A DNA stretch of 64,000 nt from Strongyloides papillosus (taxonomy: Eukaryota > Nematoda > Chromadorea > Rhabditida > Strongyloididae): contig SRSI01000060.1 of the NCBI GenBank assembly GCA_005656395.1, forward strand, positions 124,001 through 188,000, read 5' to 3'. The stretch's first letter is position 1, and each line of letters starts with the position of its first letter. The notes below the pieces were generated by a model. That model did not search any database and was not told the origin of the DNA. It was given only the letters and a program-made list of their open reading frames with translations. Positions 11,906 to 22,934 of this stretch are shown here, piece by piece. A program made the position numbers and the translations under genes.

Positions 11906-12323
11906 GATTTTATGTCTAATTAGTCTAACTGTACAGCTAAAGAGGGAATATCTGATCCATTTGGAATGTGTAGAAATTGTGTCGCCACCTGCATATCACC
12001 GGTGTTAACTAAACTGTTTCTGGTGATTTTGAAATACTGTTATACAACTACGGATAATCTTGGAAGTCTTTTTAGTACTACTGATAGTCTTGGAAATCCT
12101 ATTACAACTACACTGTCAAATAGTGCCATTTTTTTTATCAATCTCGTTCGTTGCGGGTATGATAATGTCTGTGGCTTTTAGAAAATTGAAAGAGACAAAA
12201 TATGTGAAGATGATATTGGAGGTACTCCAACGCCTGGAACATTTGCTTCCTCAGGTAATTCAAGATTTACTCACACAACAGGAGTCGTCTAACAATGAAC
12301 CAACATGTCAGGAAATTGTTTAG
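11906..12323 (+). pseudogene. Small Cys-containing/membrane-like gene, broken or with an unseen intron
   Basis: An acceptor TTTTTCAG ends at 11906. One phase (about 11921-12181) reads MCRNCVATCISPVLT and a Thr/Ser/Asn/Leu stretch with the internal repeat TTDNLGS/TTDSLGN. A second phase from about 12130 to 12323 reads SFVAGMIMSVAFRKLKETKY then a helical, hydrophilic tail ending in an acidic/polar C terminus. The two overlap at a run of eight T, where a one-base slip would join them. The joined product would be a small protein with one membrane segment. It occupies the first ~2.2-kb module. Family unknown. Confidence 0.4.
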
Positions 12324-12724
12324 GGCAATGGTATCCCCTTTATTCTTTTCTCTTTTTTTTGATTATGTTTTAATTACGAGGAAGATATTTTGTTATTATT
12401 GTTGATCATGAATGAAATCTTTTGCTATTATATCTTGTTTTAAAACAACCAAGACTTTAGTAGTCAATCATTTTGGTAGTTATAATTATTAAGAAAAACA
12501 TTGTTTTTAAAGAATTGCTACATTATAAAATAGAATAAAAAATGACTTAAAGAAGTAATTTGTTGTAGTAATAAGAGATAATATATAGAATTACAAGAGG
12601 AATACCAATTATGGAATTAAGACGGTATAAATATCAATCTTTAATTCAAAGTATTGGAAGAAAAAGAAATTGTCAAAGATAATGAAATGTTGGAAATATA
12701 TGAATGCTATGTTAACTAGAAATC

Positions 12725-12885
12725 AGTTAATATAATATAAATAAATTTTTTGAAATATGTTCTTTATTTAAGTATACACATTTTATAAGTAACAAATTTA
12801 TAAAGACTAAAGTTATTTAGCCGTTTCAGGCTATTTAAAGGCCTTCTTAAAAAACGAGCCTACACTCTCCTTTATTTTTATTTAT
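12725..12885 (+). repeat. Internal module block, copy 2
   Basis: Collinear with copies 1 and 3. It starts AGTTAATATAATATAAATAA and has AGACTAAAGTTATTTAGCC and GGCTATTTAAAGGCC, then ACGAGCCTACA. The three copies are spaced about 2.2 kb apart, so the element interior looks like an old tandem duplication of a ~2.2-kb unit. Confidence 0.6.
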
Positions 12886-13574
12886 TATGTAAAAATTGTT
12901 TATAATTATTGTTTATTTATATTAATTCCATTTGTTTTAATGATCTTCTTCGAGTATTGTCCTGTCACGAAGTAATTTGGATTTTAATTTTTTTTTTCAC
13001 AATTTATAGGTTTGATCTCACAGCAATTTAACCGGGGACTTTATTCCAATAAATTGAATATTAAAACTGAATATTAAATTTTGAAGATTCTTTAACAATA
13101 TATATTTTCGAATATATAATATTATTTACTTTTATTTGACATTAATTTTAAATTTTTTTCTTTCAGTTTTTATTCTTTTGATGTATAAAGTTAATGTTTG
13201 CGTTTATTCTTTGTAAAGAAGGTGTTAATAAAAGACTTGTGTGTTGATGAACCAAACAAGATTTACAGGTCTGTATTTTAATTTTTTTCAACTAAATTCT
13301 ATGAGCTGGTATTATTTAGTTCAATTATTATCATAGTTATTATTCTAATTTAGGCGATTACGTCTTTTGATTTTTATTAATATGGATATTTACTATTTTA
13401 TGGCATACTAACATTGTACAATCATTCATTTTCCAAAAGAAGATGGTAAGTTTTGTATGTTCGAGGTTTTTTGTGATGACCTTCTTTGGGTAGCTATTTG
13501 TTGATAATTTATGTGTGTGTGTTTTTTTTCTTTAAGTTTAGTTTTCGGCAAATAAATCAGATTTTTTTTCTAGG

Positions 13575-13772
13575 ATGGCTCCATTTGATATATACAGTAT
13601 ATACGGTGAAAGATGTCAATCATCAACTGATCCACTACCACAACCAAAGGATTCTCATGGGCATAGTTATGGACAAAAAGTACCAACTAAAATAGTTGCA
13701 GAAATCATATGTTCAATTGCAATAATCGTGTTAATTTTTCTTTACCAGTATTTAACTTCAACTAGAAATTAA
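13575..13772 (+). CDS. Small single-pass membrane protein, unknown family
   Basis: A 65-residue frame starting MAPFDIYSIYGERCQSS. The ATG follows directly after a perfect acceptor TTTTTTTTCTAG (ending 13573), so this is either the first trans-spliced exon or the coding exon after a 5' UTR intron. The N-terminal half is polar and Pro/His-containing (PLPQPKDSHGHSYG). Residues about 40-60 form one hydrophobic segment (IICSIAIIVLIFLYQYL), followed by a short STRN tail. The stop is followed within about 60 bases by AATAAA-type signals. It lies in the second module of the long-inverted-repeat element, at the position held by the broken gene in the first module. It is intact and unlike random AT-rich frames in composition. 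Confidence 0.5.
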   Translation: MAPFDIYSIYGERCQSSTDPLPQPKDSHGHSYGQKVPTKIVAEIICSIAIIVLIFLYQYLTSTRN

Positions 13773-14199
13773 AATCAAGCTGAGGATGAAAATCGTGATT
13801 TACTAGGATAATTCTAAATAAATTTTTTTTATTAAATAATTGTTGAGTAAATTTTGTTAAATAAATGTTGTTAAAATAGAATACCTTTTACGTTGAATAT
13901 TTTTAAACAAAATAATTAATCTTAAGTTGTATAGATGTTTTTGAAAAGTTAAATGATTGAAATATTAATATAAATTTTTTTATCTTTTTTTTTCAATTAA
14001 TAATGTTTTTATTAAACAAATTTCTTTTGGATGTATCAACATATTCTTTTAAATAAATAACCAATATAGTGAATTAATAATATTTTTGTTTAATTAGAAC
14101 AAATTAAATATTTAAAGAACGTTATAGATAAATTAAACATGACATTGATTGTTGAAGTATTTAAGTATAATGAATATTTTAACTGGCAAAGATTTTTCT

Positions 14200-14337
14200 T
14201 CATTCAGTACTCTTATGATAAAATATTAATAATATAAGTTGCTCAGTCCACTCTGTCTTGGCAGCTTCAAAAGCTCCAAGGAACATCTTTGTTTTTGAGG
14301 TTTCTGTTACTGGCACAGAAGGAAGTGGAATATCCAT
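14200..14337 (-). CDS. 45-residue open frame or exon remnant
   Basis: A leftward ATG frame reading MDIPLPSVPVTETSKTKMFL then GAFEAAKTEWTEQ, ending in TGA. Its composition (Ala, Glu, Trp, Pro) is unusual for random sequence of this base content, and the underlying DNA is less AT-rich. It is too short to classify; it may be an exon or remnant of a longer gene. Confidence 0.3.
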   Translation of the reverse strand: MDIPLPSVPVTETSKTKMFLGAFEAAKTEWTEQLILLIFYHKSTE

Positions 14338-14886
14338 CGGATCGTTCGTCTTTCAGAAGGATGTTTCAAAGTCAGAAAAGAACTTGAGAAAGTTATAATA
14401 GTTAAACTATTGTGTTGCTATGAGAGAAAAATTAAATTTTTCACTGATGCTAAAAAATGGTGAAATTCGCTAAATTTCTTCTCTTTTAAACTCCTCTATT
14501 TAATGGTCATGTACTATGTCTGTAAAAAGAGCTAGATAGTTTTCAAGGCAACTATCTGTTGTGTCTTAAGTGGTTGCTCTACTAACTCATTTTGTAAAAA
14601 TTTTATTACTTTAAAATTGCCCATTCGTGTGAATAATAAATAATCTCTCTTTATGTTTAGGAATATTGTTTTTCAGTATTTTCCAATTTATGCTTAAATT
14701 GCAAGGATATTTTATACATATATTTTCATGTATATTGTGCAAGTATAGTTTTGAAGAAAATATGACTCGTCTAAATTATGAATGAGATATTTGAATCTTA
14801 TGTTAATATGAAATTTGAGTCTTTGAAAAATTCTCTGGGATCCAACCTAACGGTTGAATCTCGGTGGGACCTTCATGTTAACAAGT

Positions 14887-15040
14887 GATAGTTAATTGAA
14901 TGTAAATAAATAAATAAAACATTAAAAATATGTTTTACTCGGCAAGTACAAATTTAAAAAAACATTTTATAACAGACTAAGTTTTTTTAACCTTTTCTGG
15001 CTATTTATGTGTCCCATTAAAGAGCAGGCTTACATAGGTA
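14887..15040 (+). repeat. Internal module block, copy 3
   Basis: Starts AGTTAATTGAATGTAAATAA, with CGGCAAGTACAAA, AGACTAAG and GGCTATTTATG, then AGAGCAGGCTTACA. Same order of landmarks as the other two copies. Confidence 0.6.
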
Positions 15041-15329
15041 TACTAAATGTATATGCAGTAGTTATGTATTGTATGTAGTATTATATTAGATATTATATTA
15101 TGCTATATTTTATGTATCGAAATGGTTAATGTTCGTTCTTTATAAATTGTCTCCGACGAGAAATGAACATGATAGTTCCTAATAGGTGTGTTGAAGCAAC
15201 GATCCGACACAACATTATTACAAAAAAAAGAAAATTTAAATAAAGAGGGATTTAAATATGATTTATAGGTAGTAATTCGGATATAGATAGGAATTAGAAT
15301 AGATTTTAATGTAAAACTTATCAAAATTT

Positions 15330-15840
15330 TTAAAAAAAAGGTTTCCACTCGAAATATTCTGGGAAATAATCTCCATATCGTTTGTAAATCCGCTTGGTTT
15401 CTCTGTCGTATGCGTCAATGACTTCCCAGTGTTCTTAACATCTAGTTGCAAAATCGTTATCAAATATTTTTTATTTTATCATAGGCTTCATCCGTTTCGT
15501 AGGACTTTGTCGTAACTGGTAATCGTCAATAATACTTTCTTTCTTGGACTATCAAATTCCTCCATATCGATTGGTCTTTTTGTTTTTCTTTTATACTTAT
15601 CATACCGTTCAAGTAAGCGAGTCAACCAATCTAGAGCACACGGATTATCTAAGTCATCTTTCAGCTGCTTCCTGATTTTCTCTGCAAATTCAATTTTTTT
15701 GACATATATCTTATCTTTAAATGGTGTCCGATAACGTCACTTCGGGTTTTCTGTCAGTTACTCAGCGATTTCTTCGATAGTGCACTATTTTTTGACTTTC
15801 TTTTCTTATTCGTTTTTCGGGTAGCGTTTATATTAGTTTT
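15330..15840 (-). pseudogene. Decayed charged protein gene, family unknown
   Basis: Leftward coding text in three phases. Near 15650-15780 it reads TPFKDKIYVKKIEFAEKIRK, then DDLDNPCALDWLTRLLERYD and KRKTKRPIDMEEFDSPRKK. After a frameshift near 15510 it continues with TDEAYDKIKNI, then EHWEVIDAYDRETKRIYKRY and FPEYFEW towards 15340. At least four stops or shifts interrupt it. It lies inside the long-inverted-repeat element in the third module, opposite to the genes of the first two. Highly charged and helical; no family recognised. Confidence 0.45.
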
Positions 15841-15849
15841 AAAAATGAT

Positions 15850-17400
15850 AATAATAATATACTTGAGGTAAATAAAATGAAACTTAGATGGTTATTTATA
15901 CTTTTCTTGATCAAAAGAAAAAGATCATTCCATTGTTTCTCTTCTCCACCTACGGTCTTTTAGTTCTGACGGCGAGTTATTTTTCTGTCCACAGTTGGAA
16001 TGTGCATTTTAAATTAGATTAGTTAAGGAGGTATTCTGATAATTATAATTAAAATAGTTTGTATTTCAGTTAAAAATTCAATAAAATTTAAATTTCGCTG
16101 TCTTTCAAAAATTACTTTGTTTATATAAACTGCATAATGAAAAATTAGGGAAAGATTAATTCCGAGTATCTCTTTTTCAAGAGGACATGATTTTGAAAAT
16201 TCTCATTAGCTATTAAAGTAAGCATTTGTTTCAAAATTTTATTGCACGTACATGGACAAAAAAAGTGCTGCGAATTGTACCTCATTACATAAATTTTTGT
16301 TGTAAAGTCATGAAATCATCGAATGAAGAAGCAATATTTAAAACAGTAGTAGCTAATTTATTGAATGTTTTAACATTAAAATGATACTTGCATTTCCCAT
16401 TTTTGCTAGTTCAAGTACATTTTTAGTCAATTAAATTAATTGCTTTAAATAAAATTTATACTTGTGTTTTTGAAGTTAACTAGTTACAAAATATATTTTT
16501 GATTTTTTTATTTCCAAACTTTAATTGACTATAAACAAGGTAAATTATAGTTAAAATATTATTTTATAAAAACGAATATAGTAAAGAAAGAATGGCGACA
16601 TTGAAAAAATTTCAATAAAATAAAACCTTTTATCGGATAACAGCTTAAAAGTTATCATAGTTACATAGAGTTAATCGAAAAAAAAACTTTATTTTGTTGT
16701 AAAATTTGTACTTTTTACCAAGGTCTACTAAATATTATAAAAAAATCTAAAATATTTCTATTGTTTTTAGTAGACTTTTGCAATCTTCAGATTTATGTTG
16801 TATATATACTAAAAATTTCTTCATTTCGATCATTTATAAGTTATTATTTTCTATAAAAATGTCTAAGAAAAGAATATCGCAAAGGTTAAAAAATTATTAG
16901 AATTACCTTTTTCTATTGTTTTTTTATAAATTTGTTATTTTGCAATTTTTACTAATTTAGTAAATACTTTTAATATTAAGCAATGCTATATTAAATTCTA
17001 AAGAGTGTTATTTCGCCAACTTTTCTTTATCGAGTGATTTTAAAATAATTTCATTGTCTTTTAAATTGACTAAATAATGTTTCTTAAAAGTTTGGTACAT
17101 CAAGTTTTTAATAAATTTTATTGCATTTTATCGTTAGATAATTTATTTTTAAATCGCAATAATTTTAAATTCTTTATAATCATTCCTCTTTTTTCTTATA
17201 GCTTCTAAAAATATTCTAAAATTTAAATATAAATAGAAAAACTGAAAAACATTTTACATGTTCAATTTGATGCGGAAATTTTAATAAAAAAGTTCTTTTA
17301 AATTACTTATAACTTGGAAGTCACATAATATTGTATCATCTCACGACAGAATCCGCTCATAATTTTAATCAGAGTTCTCGCAATAGAAATTCTCTTATAA
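15850..17400. other. AT-rich stretch, no gene seen
   Basis: Interior of the long-inverted-repeat element. Poly-A/T-rich sequence without coding text, tRNA or clear repeats. Confidence 0.5.
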
Positions 17401-17619
17401 AGAAAGAGTTTAAAAAAGAAATGTTTACAAAACTTTTATAAAATTTCCAAGGTTTTACAAAAGAAAGGTTCTCAAGATGACATAAAACTAACACTAAAAA
17501 ATTACGAACACAATTGCACAGATTCTCGTTCATCTGCGGTTGAGAGTTTAAATGATGAAACATTAATTGATATTGAATCTGATTTGACTGATAACTAGGA
17601 AGATCGTTTGAAGTTTGTT

Positions 17620-18650
17620 TAAAAACTTATTTCTAAAGTTAGACTAAACAGAAGAGAATTGTCACGCTTATTGAAAATGGAAAAGTTAAACTGTTTTCTG
17701 ATGAATTCTGTAACTATAAATAGTGAATAAAATTCGAATGCTCAAAAATATTCTCTGCTTTTTAATGGTTCTAAGATTGTTAACGTTTTCTCACATTAAG
17801 TTCAGAAAATTCTTGGTTCAGAAAAAAAAGATCCAATCGCTAGCATTCTTCTCGCTAGTATTAAAAATATCAACATTACTAATAAAGTAAAAAAAATAAC
17901 AAAAATAGCTTTTACTACATATAATTGAATGAATACATTCTGAGAATTTTGAGAATATATAATAACAGTCCATTTTTGAGAAGAAGTAATTAAATTTAAG
18001 CCAATTTCTAAGTAATATATCCTACAGCAAGTATTCAAAAGTATGTTTTTAAAACATTTGTTCGAAAATATAACCTTCATTCAATTTCTATTGATTTTAT
18101 GCTATTATTTTATTTTATACTAATAGAATTATTTTCTACTTTATTGAAATAATTTTTGAAGTGATTGTTATAGTAGGAAATTCTATAAATTTCTAGGGGC
18201 TTTTTTTTAGTATATATTAAGTATCGGTTATTGTTTTTTTTATTATTGTTTCGTGTAAATTTTTGTCTACCTTTTTTTATTGTAATCGTTTCGCTACTTA
18301 ATAAATTACTAATAGAGATCGCCAGTCTTTTTATAAAATTTACTTTATATACATTTTCATAGTCATTTATTTACTAAAAAAATTGGAACAAAATTTGCTC
18401 AAGAGTTAAAAATAATTGAAACGGTAGTATCTGGATCATTGAGAATTATTCTTAATCCGGATGACGCTACATATACATCACCAATAGAAACTTATCGAAA
18501 TATTGTCTTTCACGATTTTTAAAGATTTGTAGATTTCAAATTACCAAAATTAATCACAGTATAAACCTTTAGCGCTTTTTTGTTATCTATTGTTAAGAGT
18601 AATCGTTACCACAGAGCTTTGAAAATGAAATTTCAAATAATCAATAGAAA
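17620..18650 (-). repeat. Right ~1-kb inverted-repeat arm, with decayed coding text
   Basis: Reverse-complement partner of 9309-10340. On the plus strand, 17480-17940 contains protein-like fragments in shifting phases: SSAVESLNDETLIDIESDLT just inside the arm, then RELSRLLKMEKLN and KKDPIASILLASIKNI within it. These suggest an eroded gene reading inward-to-outward through the arm. Stops every few dozen codons exclude a working product. Family not recognised. Confidence 0.85.
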
Positions 18651-18845
18651 GTGACATTCTAATATTTCGCTAACCGTGGTTCTTTGTACTGTGACCTTTT
18701 TGTATTTTGCTACTAACACAGTATTAGAAAAGTGTTATTCCAAAAAAATGAATACACCTTATTAAATTTTTATACTTAACTAAACACTGCATAACAAAAT
18801 AATAGTAAAAAAATTAATAAAAAAAAATATTTATATGAGAATGTA

Positions 18846-20051
18846 CACACAGAAAAAAAAAAGACAAATTTTGACAAATCTATCTATAATGCAAAAAAAA
18901 TGTCCCACTATTTTAAAAAATTGAATATTATTCAAATTTTAAAATTATCAAGCGATAGCAAAAATTTTTAAACAACACAAAATATTATGTTGTCGCATAC
19001 TTTTTGTCGTTTTTTTACAAAGATATATATATGTTTGACTTTTAAATTAATGTTACTCTTTAAAATTTTGATATTTTCTATGACATTATGCTCATTTAGA
19101 TCTTAACTTGTTTTTTTATTTTATAAAATATGCTATTAAAAGTCAATTTCGTGTAAAATTATTGATGTTTTAATAACGATTATTATTCTAAACAATCTAC
19201 TAACAACAAAAAGTTTAAAAATTTCATAAAAATAATAATGAAAAGCAATAATTATTTTCTCACACAAAGTATTATTATTTAAAAATATTATTTTAGTATT
19301 CGTTCATATTTTAAATTAAAATATTTAAAAGTTATATTGTAAACCCCAGAAAAGCATGAGTCAAAGAAATACCAAGAGAAAGAGGAGGACAGAACTAGGA
19401 GGCACAATATATAAAGAGCATACTTTTAAATATATCATTATCTTTACTTTTTGTGTATGTTGTAACAGACAACACATATTATTTTATATTATTCAATTAT
19501 CTTGAATAAAAGTTTGAATAAAACCTCAAGCGTAATTTATTTTATTTGGAACCTTTTTAGGGGTTCCCCAGGATCCATCTGGATTACAATATTTTTTACT
19601 ATAAATAAAAATCTATATTATTTTATAACTTTTCATAAGCTTGATTTTTAAAGATGATCCTCAAAAGACATTATGAAAAAAATTTAGAGTATCAAATGTG
19701 AAAATTTCATAAAATACAATTTATAGTATTTCAAACTATTGGAAAATATTTAAAAAAATGTACTGTAATATGTTAAAAATGTTTTTTATAAAAGTGTTTG
19801 TAATTTTATATATAATTAAATTTTAACTTTGTATTTTAAAATAGATTGTAGAAAACAATTTATATTCTAAAATAAAAATAGTATACTAAAAAAAGAGAAA
19901 CTTGTTTTTAATAATTCACTAATTATTGTTTTAATTTTTCATGTACAAAATAATTGCGATACAATTAGACGCAAATCAAGAAAATTCAAAATTTTTCAGG
20001 TGGGACAAATTGTTACATTTTATGCAAACCTGTGTTTTTTTTTTCTGTGTG
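18846..20051. mobile_element. TA-flanked TIR element carrying a solo LTR
   Basis: Ends are perfect inverted repeats CACACAGAAAAAAA, each next to TA (18844-18845 and 20052-20053), as for Tc1/mariner insertions. A weaker second inverted similarity (GTCCCAC near 18900 and GTGGGAC near 20000) lies inside. No transposase remnant is seen, so this is non-autonomous. A 251-bp solo LTR sits within it. Confidence 0.6.
19338..19588 (+). mobile_element. Solo LTR
   Basis: Bounded by the inverted dinucleotide-plus TGTAA...TTACA and flanked by ATAT on both sides (19334-19337, 19589-19592), consistent with a 4-bp target duplication. It is less AT-rich than its surroundings. A TATATAAAGAGC promoter-like box lies near 19408 and an AATAAA-type signal follows near 19503. 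The internal retroelement body is absent, as after LTR-LTR recombination. Confidence 0.65.
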
Positions 20052-20059
20052 TACGTATA

Positions 20060-22637
20060 TTATTAGTTTTTCCATACTCAATGTAAGTTTCTTCAATAAG
20101 TTTTTCTTTTTCAATTTTTTTAAAGGCCTCAAAAGAAATCTGCCTTAGCTTTTTTAATTGACAACATCTCCAACAACATTACACTTTTGACAAATTTACG
20201 TGTTTTCTTTCTCTGCAATAATATACGATTGCGATTCCAAAAACTATGCGTATATTCACAACTATTACTTGTTTTTATTTTTTGTCCAAATTTCCCAAGC
20301 ATGCTATGGTGATAGGAATACGTAGTGGTTTGTCTCTCTTAGAGATTGAAATAATACTGAGAAACATTCTGGTTTCAGTCTCATATTTTGTATTCCCTGC
20401 AATATTTGTTAACATATCCCCTAAATATTGACAACCAGTTTAAAAATTATCAGAAGGTAAATATGGTAATCCCATATAACATCTGATAAAATATTTAACT
20501 TTCTTCTGTAGTTTGAAATCATCTGAACTTTCCTTTCAAAGATTGTGCTTATTAAGACATGTAGTTTCAATACGTTTTTTATTTTTATAATTAAAAAAAA
20601 GTTTTCTAAGTGCGGGTTAAATTTTTATTCTTTGTAATAAGAACTTTTTGTAATGAAAAACACAAAAGGATAGTCAAATGTTTTCAAAACATCTAGTAAA
20701 TGATATTTATGACACTAATTCTTCATCTATAATTACAGTTGTATCAGAATATTCAGATCTGTGAAATTTTCGGAGAGAATTTCATGAATTTTACCAAAAA
20801 CAGCTTCATAATGATTACTTTCTTTTAATTTTAACGTCATCCAGACAGATGTAGTTGTTGATCCAATATTTTATCTAGAACAACGTTAGTACTGGACAAC
20901 TGATAAAATGACTTTGGTGAAGGTCTAAATGTTCTATCAGCTATCTATATATTACATCTATTCAACAAAGAAACAGATAATTTATTTCCAAATATTAGGT
21001 TAAGGAATAAATAAAGGCCGCAAATTCTTACTACAATTGTTCATTGTAAAAAATTAAAATAAATAAATTCATATTAAAACAGTCTTTATGTAAAAATGTA
21101 GGGAGACTTGCCCTGATAATACTTTGCATATTGCCTTAATTTTTAAATTAATTTTTAAAAAAGTTATGTCCAATCTTAAAAATGTTGTCAAAAAAAAATT
21201 ACGGGTAATTCCTTACATAAGTTCAAACTTAGATGTAGTAGAGTTGAAGCAAATCGAAATAAAGTGAATGCATAGGGAGAAGGGTCAACTTCTGAACGCT
21301 CTTTGTGTCCATAGTTTGGGAAATTCCAAGGGGTTAATTTTTATCTCAATAATGAAGAGGATAAAAGAGAACCCTTTACTACCAGTACTCAAAATTAATG
21401 GAAGATTGTGTAGCTAAATCTAAAGCAGTGACAAGAGAGTTGAAATATATTGACAGGAACCTGAAAAAATGAGTAAAAAACTAAAAAAAATCATCCGACT
21501 TTAAAAATAGGAATATTCCAATATTATAGAATGACAAGATAAGATGCCATTTTTCAAAACTAGTATTAAAAATACTTGGTGAATTGAAATATTAGGCTCT
21601 ATCTCACCCTCCATACTCACCTGATCTCTTTCTTACAATTTTCAATTTCTTTGAGCATTTTGATGTATTTTTTAAGAATTAATTGTTTAAGAATCAGGAG
21701 TCGGTAGAAAGTGATTTCAGTGACTTTTATTATATCCAAAAGTCATGAATCTTATAAAACGGGGATTCAAAAGCTGTTAAAACATTGAGAAAAATGTGTA
21801 GATTCTGACGAATATAATTTTGATTAATTTACTAAACATAAACTTTAAAAAATACTACCTTAATTCATTTTTTCTCTTCGCAGCCATTATTTATTCCTCA
21901 ACCTGAATATAATCGTTTTCCCTTCAATTTTGTGCAACAATAAACTGTCATTAGAATAAGTTTTCAAATTATTGTCTATTTCGATTGGATAATCATTCTT
22001 ATATTTTTTATTTAAAGTTTGCGACATTTCTGTGAATGATTTTAACTTATCTTTTTCGCTCCAGAAAATATTTGATCTTATACCATTGTTTGGAAGAAAG
22101 ACGGCATTTTGTTCACAAAACTTGTTGTTTGAACACGTCCCATTGAATCGTAAGATTTCAGTGTTTTAAGAAATCTTTTCATTAGTGATAATCTCGAACT
22201 ATCTACTAAACCTACTGGTTGACATTCAGGATGATGTTTTGAATACTCTTGACATTGTAAACTAAATATGCTGTAATTTTTTGAATCTCTATTTTCTGAA
22301 TTTCATTTTCTGCATTCTTTACAAATGTGGTAGTCTATTCCTTTTGAAATACTAAAAAGTATGTAAAAAAATTATGACAATTAAGTAAAGTATTTTTCAT
22401 TCCTTGAAATTTATTTATTTTTAAAAAGAACCCTTTTGTATCTCTTTCTATGTCTATTTGTTCTGCATAATTCGTTCGATCATTGTAAAGTTTGCAGTTA
22501 AAATTCCTTCCATAAACATCAAATTTGAATTTCTCTTCAATTTTAAACAACCCCTTTTTTGCCAGTTTTTGTTTGATATTTTTTATTTGTTGATAAAAAA
22601 TTGTGTTTGACGAGACGGTGGACATTCGCTTGTCCAT
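20060..22637 (-). pseudogene. Mutator-like transposase gene, split by a mariner element
   Basis: Leftward gene. The N-terminal part (22637-22335) is open for 100 residues. After a one-base shift it reads a zinc-finger-like YHICKEC...C...HHPEC stretch (about 22330-22220), similar to the FLYWCH/MULE-associated fingers. The frame then runs into a mariner element at 20995-21907. Directly beyond it the same frame resumes with ADRTFRPSPKSFYQL (20960-20905), the DxTF...FYQL motif around the first catalytic Asp of Mutator-like transposases. Further decayed fragments follow to about 20060 (KPLRIPITIACLGNL, FWNRNRILLQRKK). Stops and shifts are frequent. The domain order, finger then DDE domain, fits a MULE. 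Confidence 0.6.
20995..21907 (+). mobile_element. mariner deletion derivative nested in the Mutator-like gene
   Basis: A 913-bp element with mariner-type ends (TTAGGTTAAGGAATAAATAA left; right end reverse complement TTCAGGTTGAGGAATAAATA), flanked by TA (20993-20994, 21908-21909). Near the 3' end the plus strand keeps transposase text: the FLRINCL stretch and EKCVDSD, the usual mariner C-terminal CVDxxG/D motif. The length is about 370 bp short of a complete mariner, and the frame is full of stops. It closely resembles the reverse complement of 61359-62268. Confidence 0.8.
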
Positions 22638-22711
22638 GATTATTCATACTTTTTTCCTTTTTTTAAAAATGCCATTTCGTTTACCCATGGACAAGCGAAT
22701 GTCTCCTCTTC
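22612..22711 (-). mobile_element. MITE family B, copy 2, overlapping the MULE start
   Basis: About 100 bp with inverted ends: GAGACGGTGGACATTCGCTT at 22612, and the inverted ACAAGCGAATGTC at 22691-22703. Its reverse complement matches 8478-8583 inside (AACGAAATGGCATTTTTAA). The first codons of the Mutator-like frame (MDKRMSTVSS) fall in its left end. It may therefore be an insertion at the gene start or the terminal repeat of the MULE itself. Confidence 0.55.
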
Positions 22712-22934
22712 TGTTTTCGATATTAATTAAATGTAAAATATAATACATTCGAAAAATTATACTTATGCGATTTAGACATCGAATAATTTCGTCGGATAGT
22801 AAAAATTAGCGTTTAATTATGTAAGAAAAAATTTATTATTAAACAATTTACGCTTACAAATAAGCCATTTCTACTGTTTTTTATGATTTTTATAAATTCA
22901 AATAAATAAAAAAGATGGTTGTCAGTTAACTTCA

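Larger units (their letters stand above)
9309..18650. mobile_element. 9.3-kb element bounded by ~1-kb inverted repeats
   Basis: The arms 9309-10340 and 17620-18650 are near-identical inverted copies with sharp outer boundaries: similarity stops at a TTTCT string on both sides. The ~7.3 kb between them carries three direct copies of a ~150-bp block, small or broken genes on both strands, and long AT-rich stretches. No helicase, polymerase, integrase or transposase domain is recognisable. Long terminal inverted repeats plus several unrelated small genes recall Maverick/Polinton-type or foldback elements, but size and missing hallmark genes mean the class is open. An inverted segmental duplication is the alternative. 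I see no clear target-site duplication. Confidence 0.6.
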
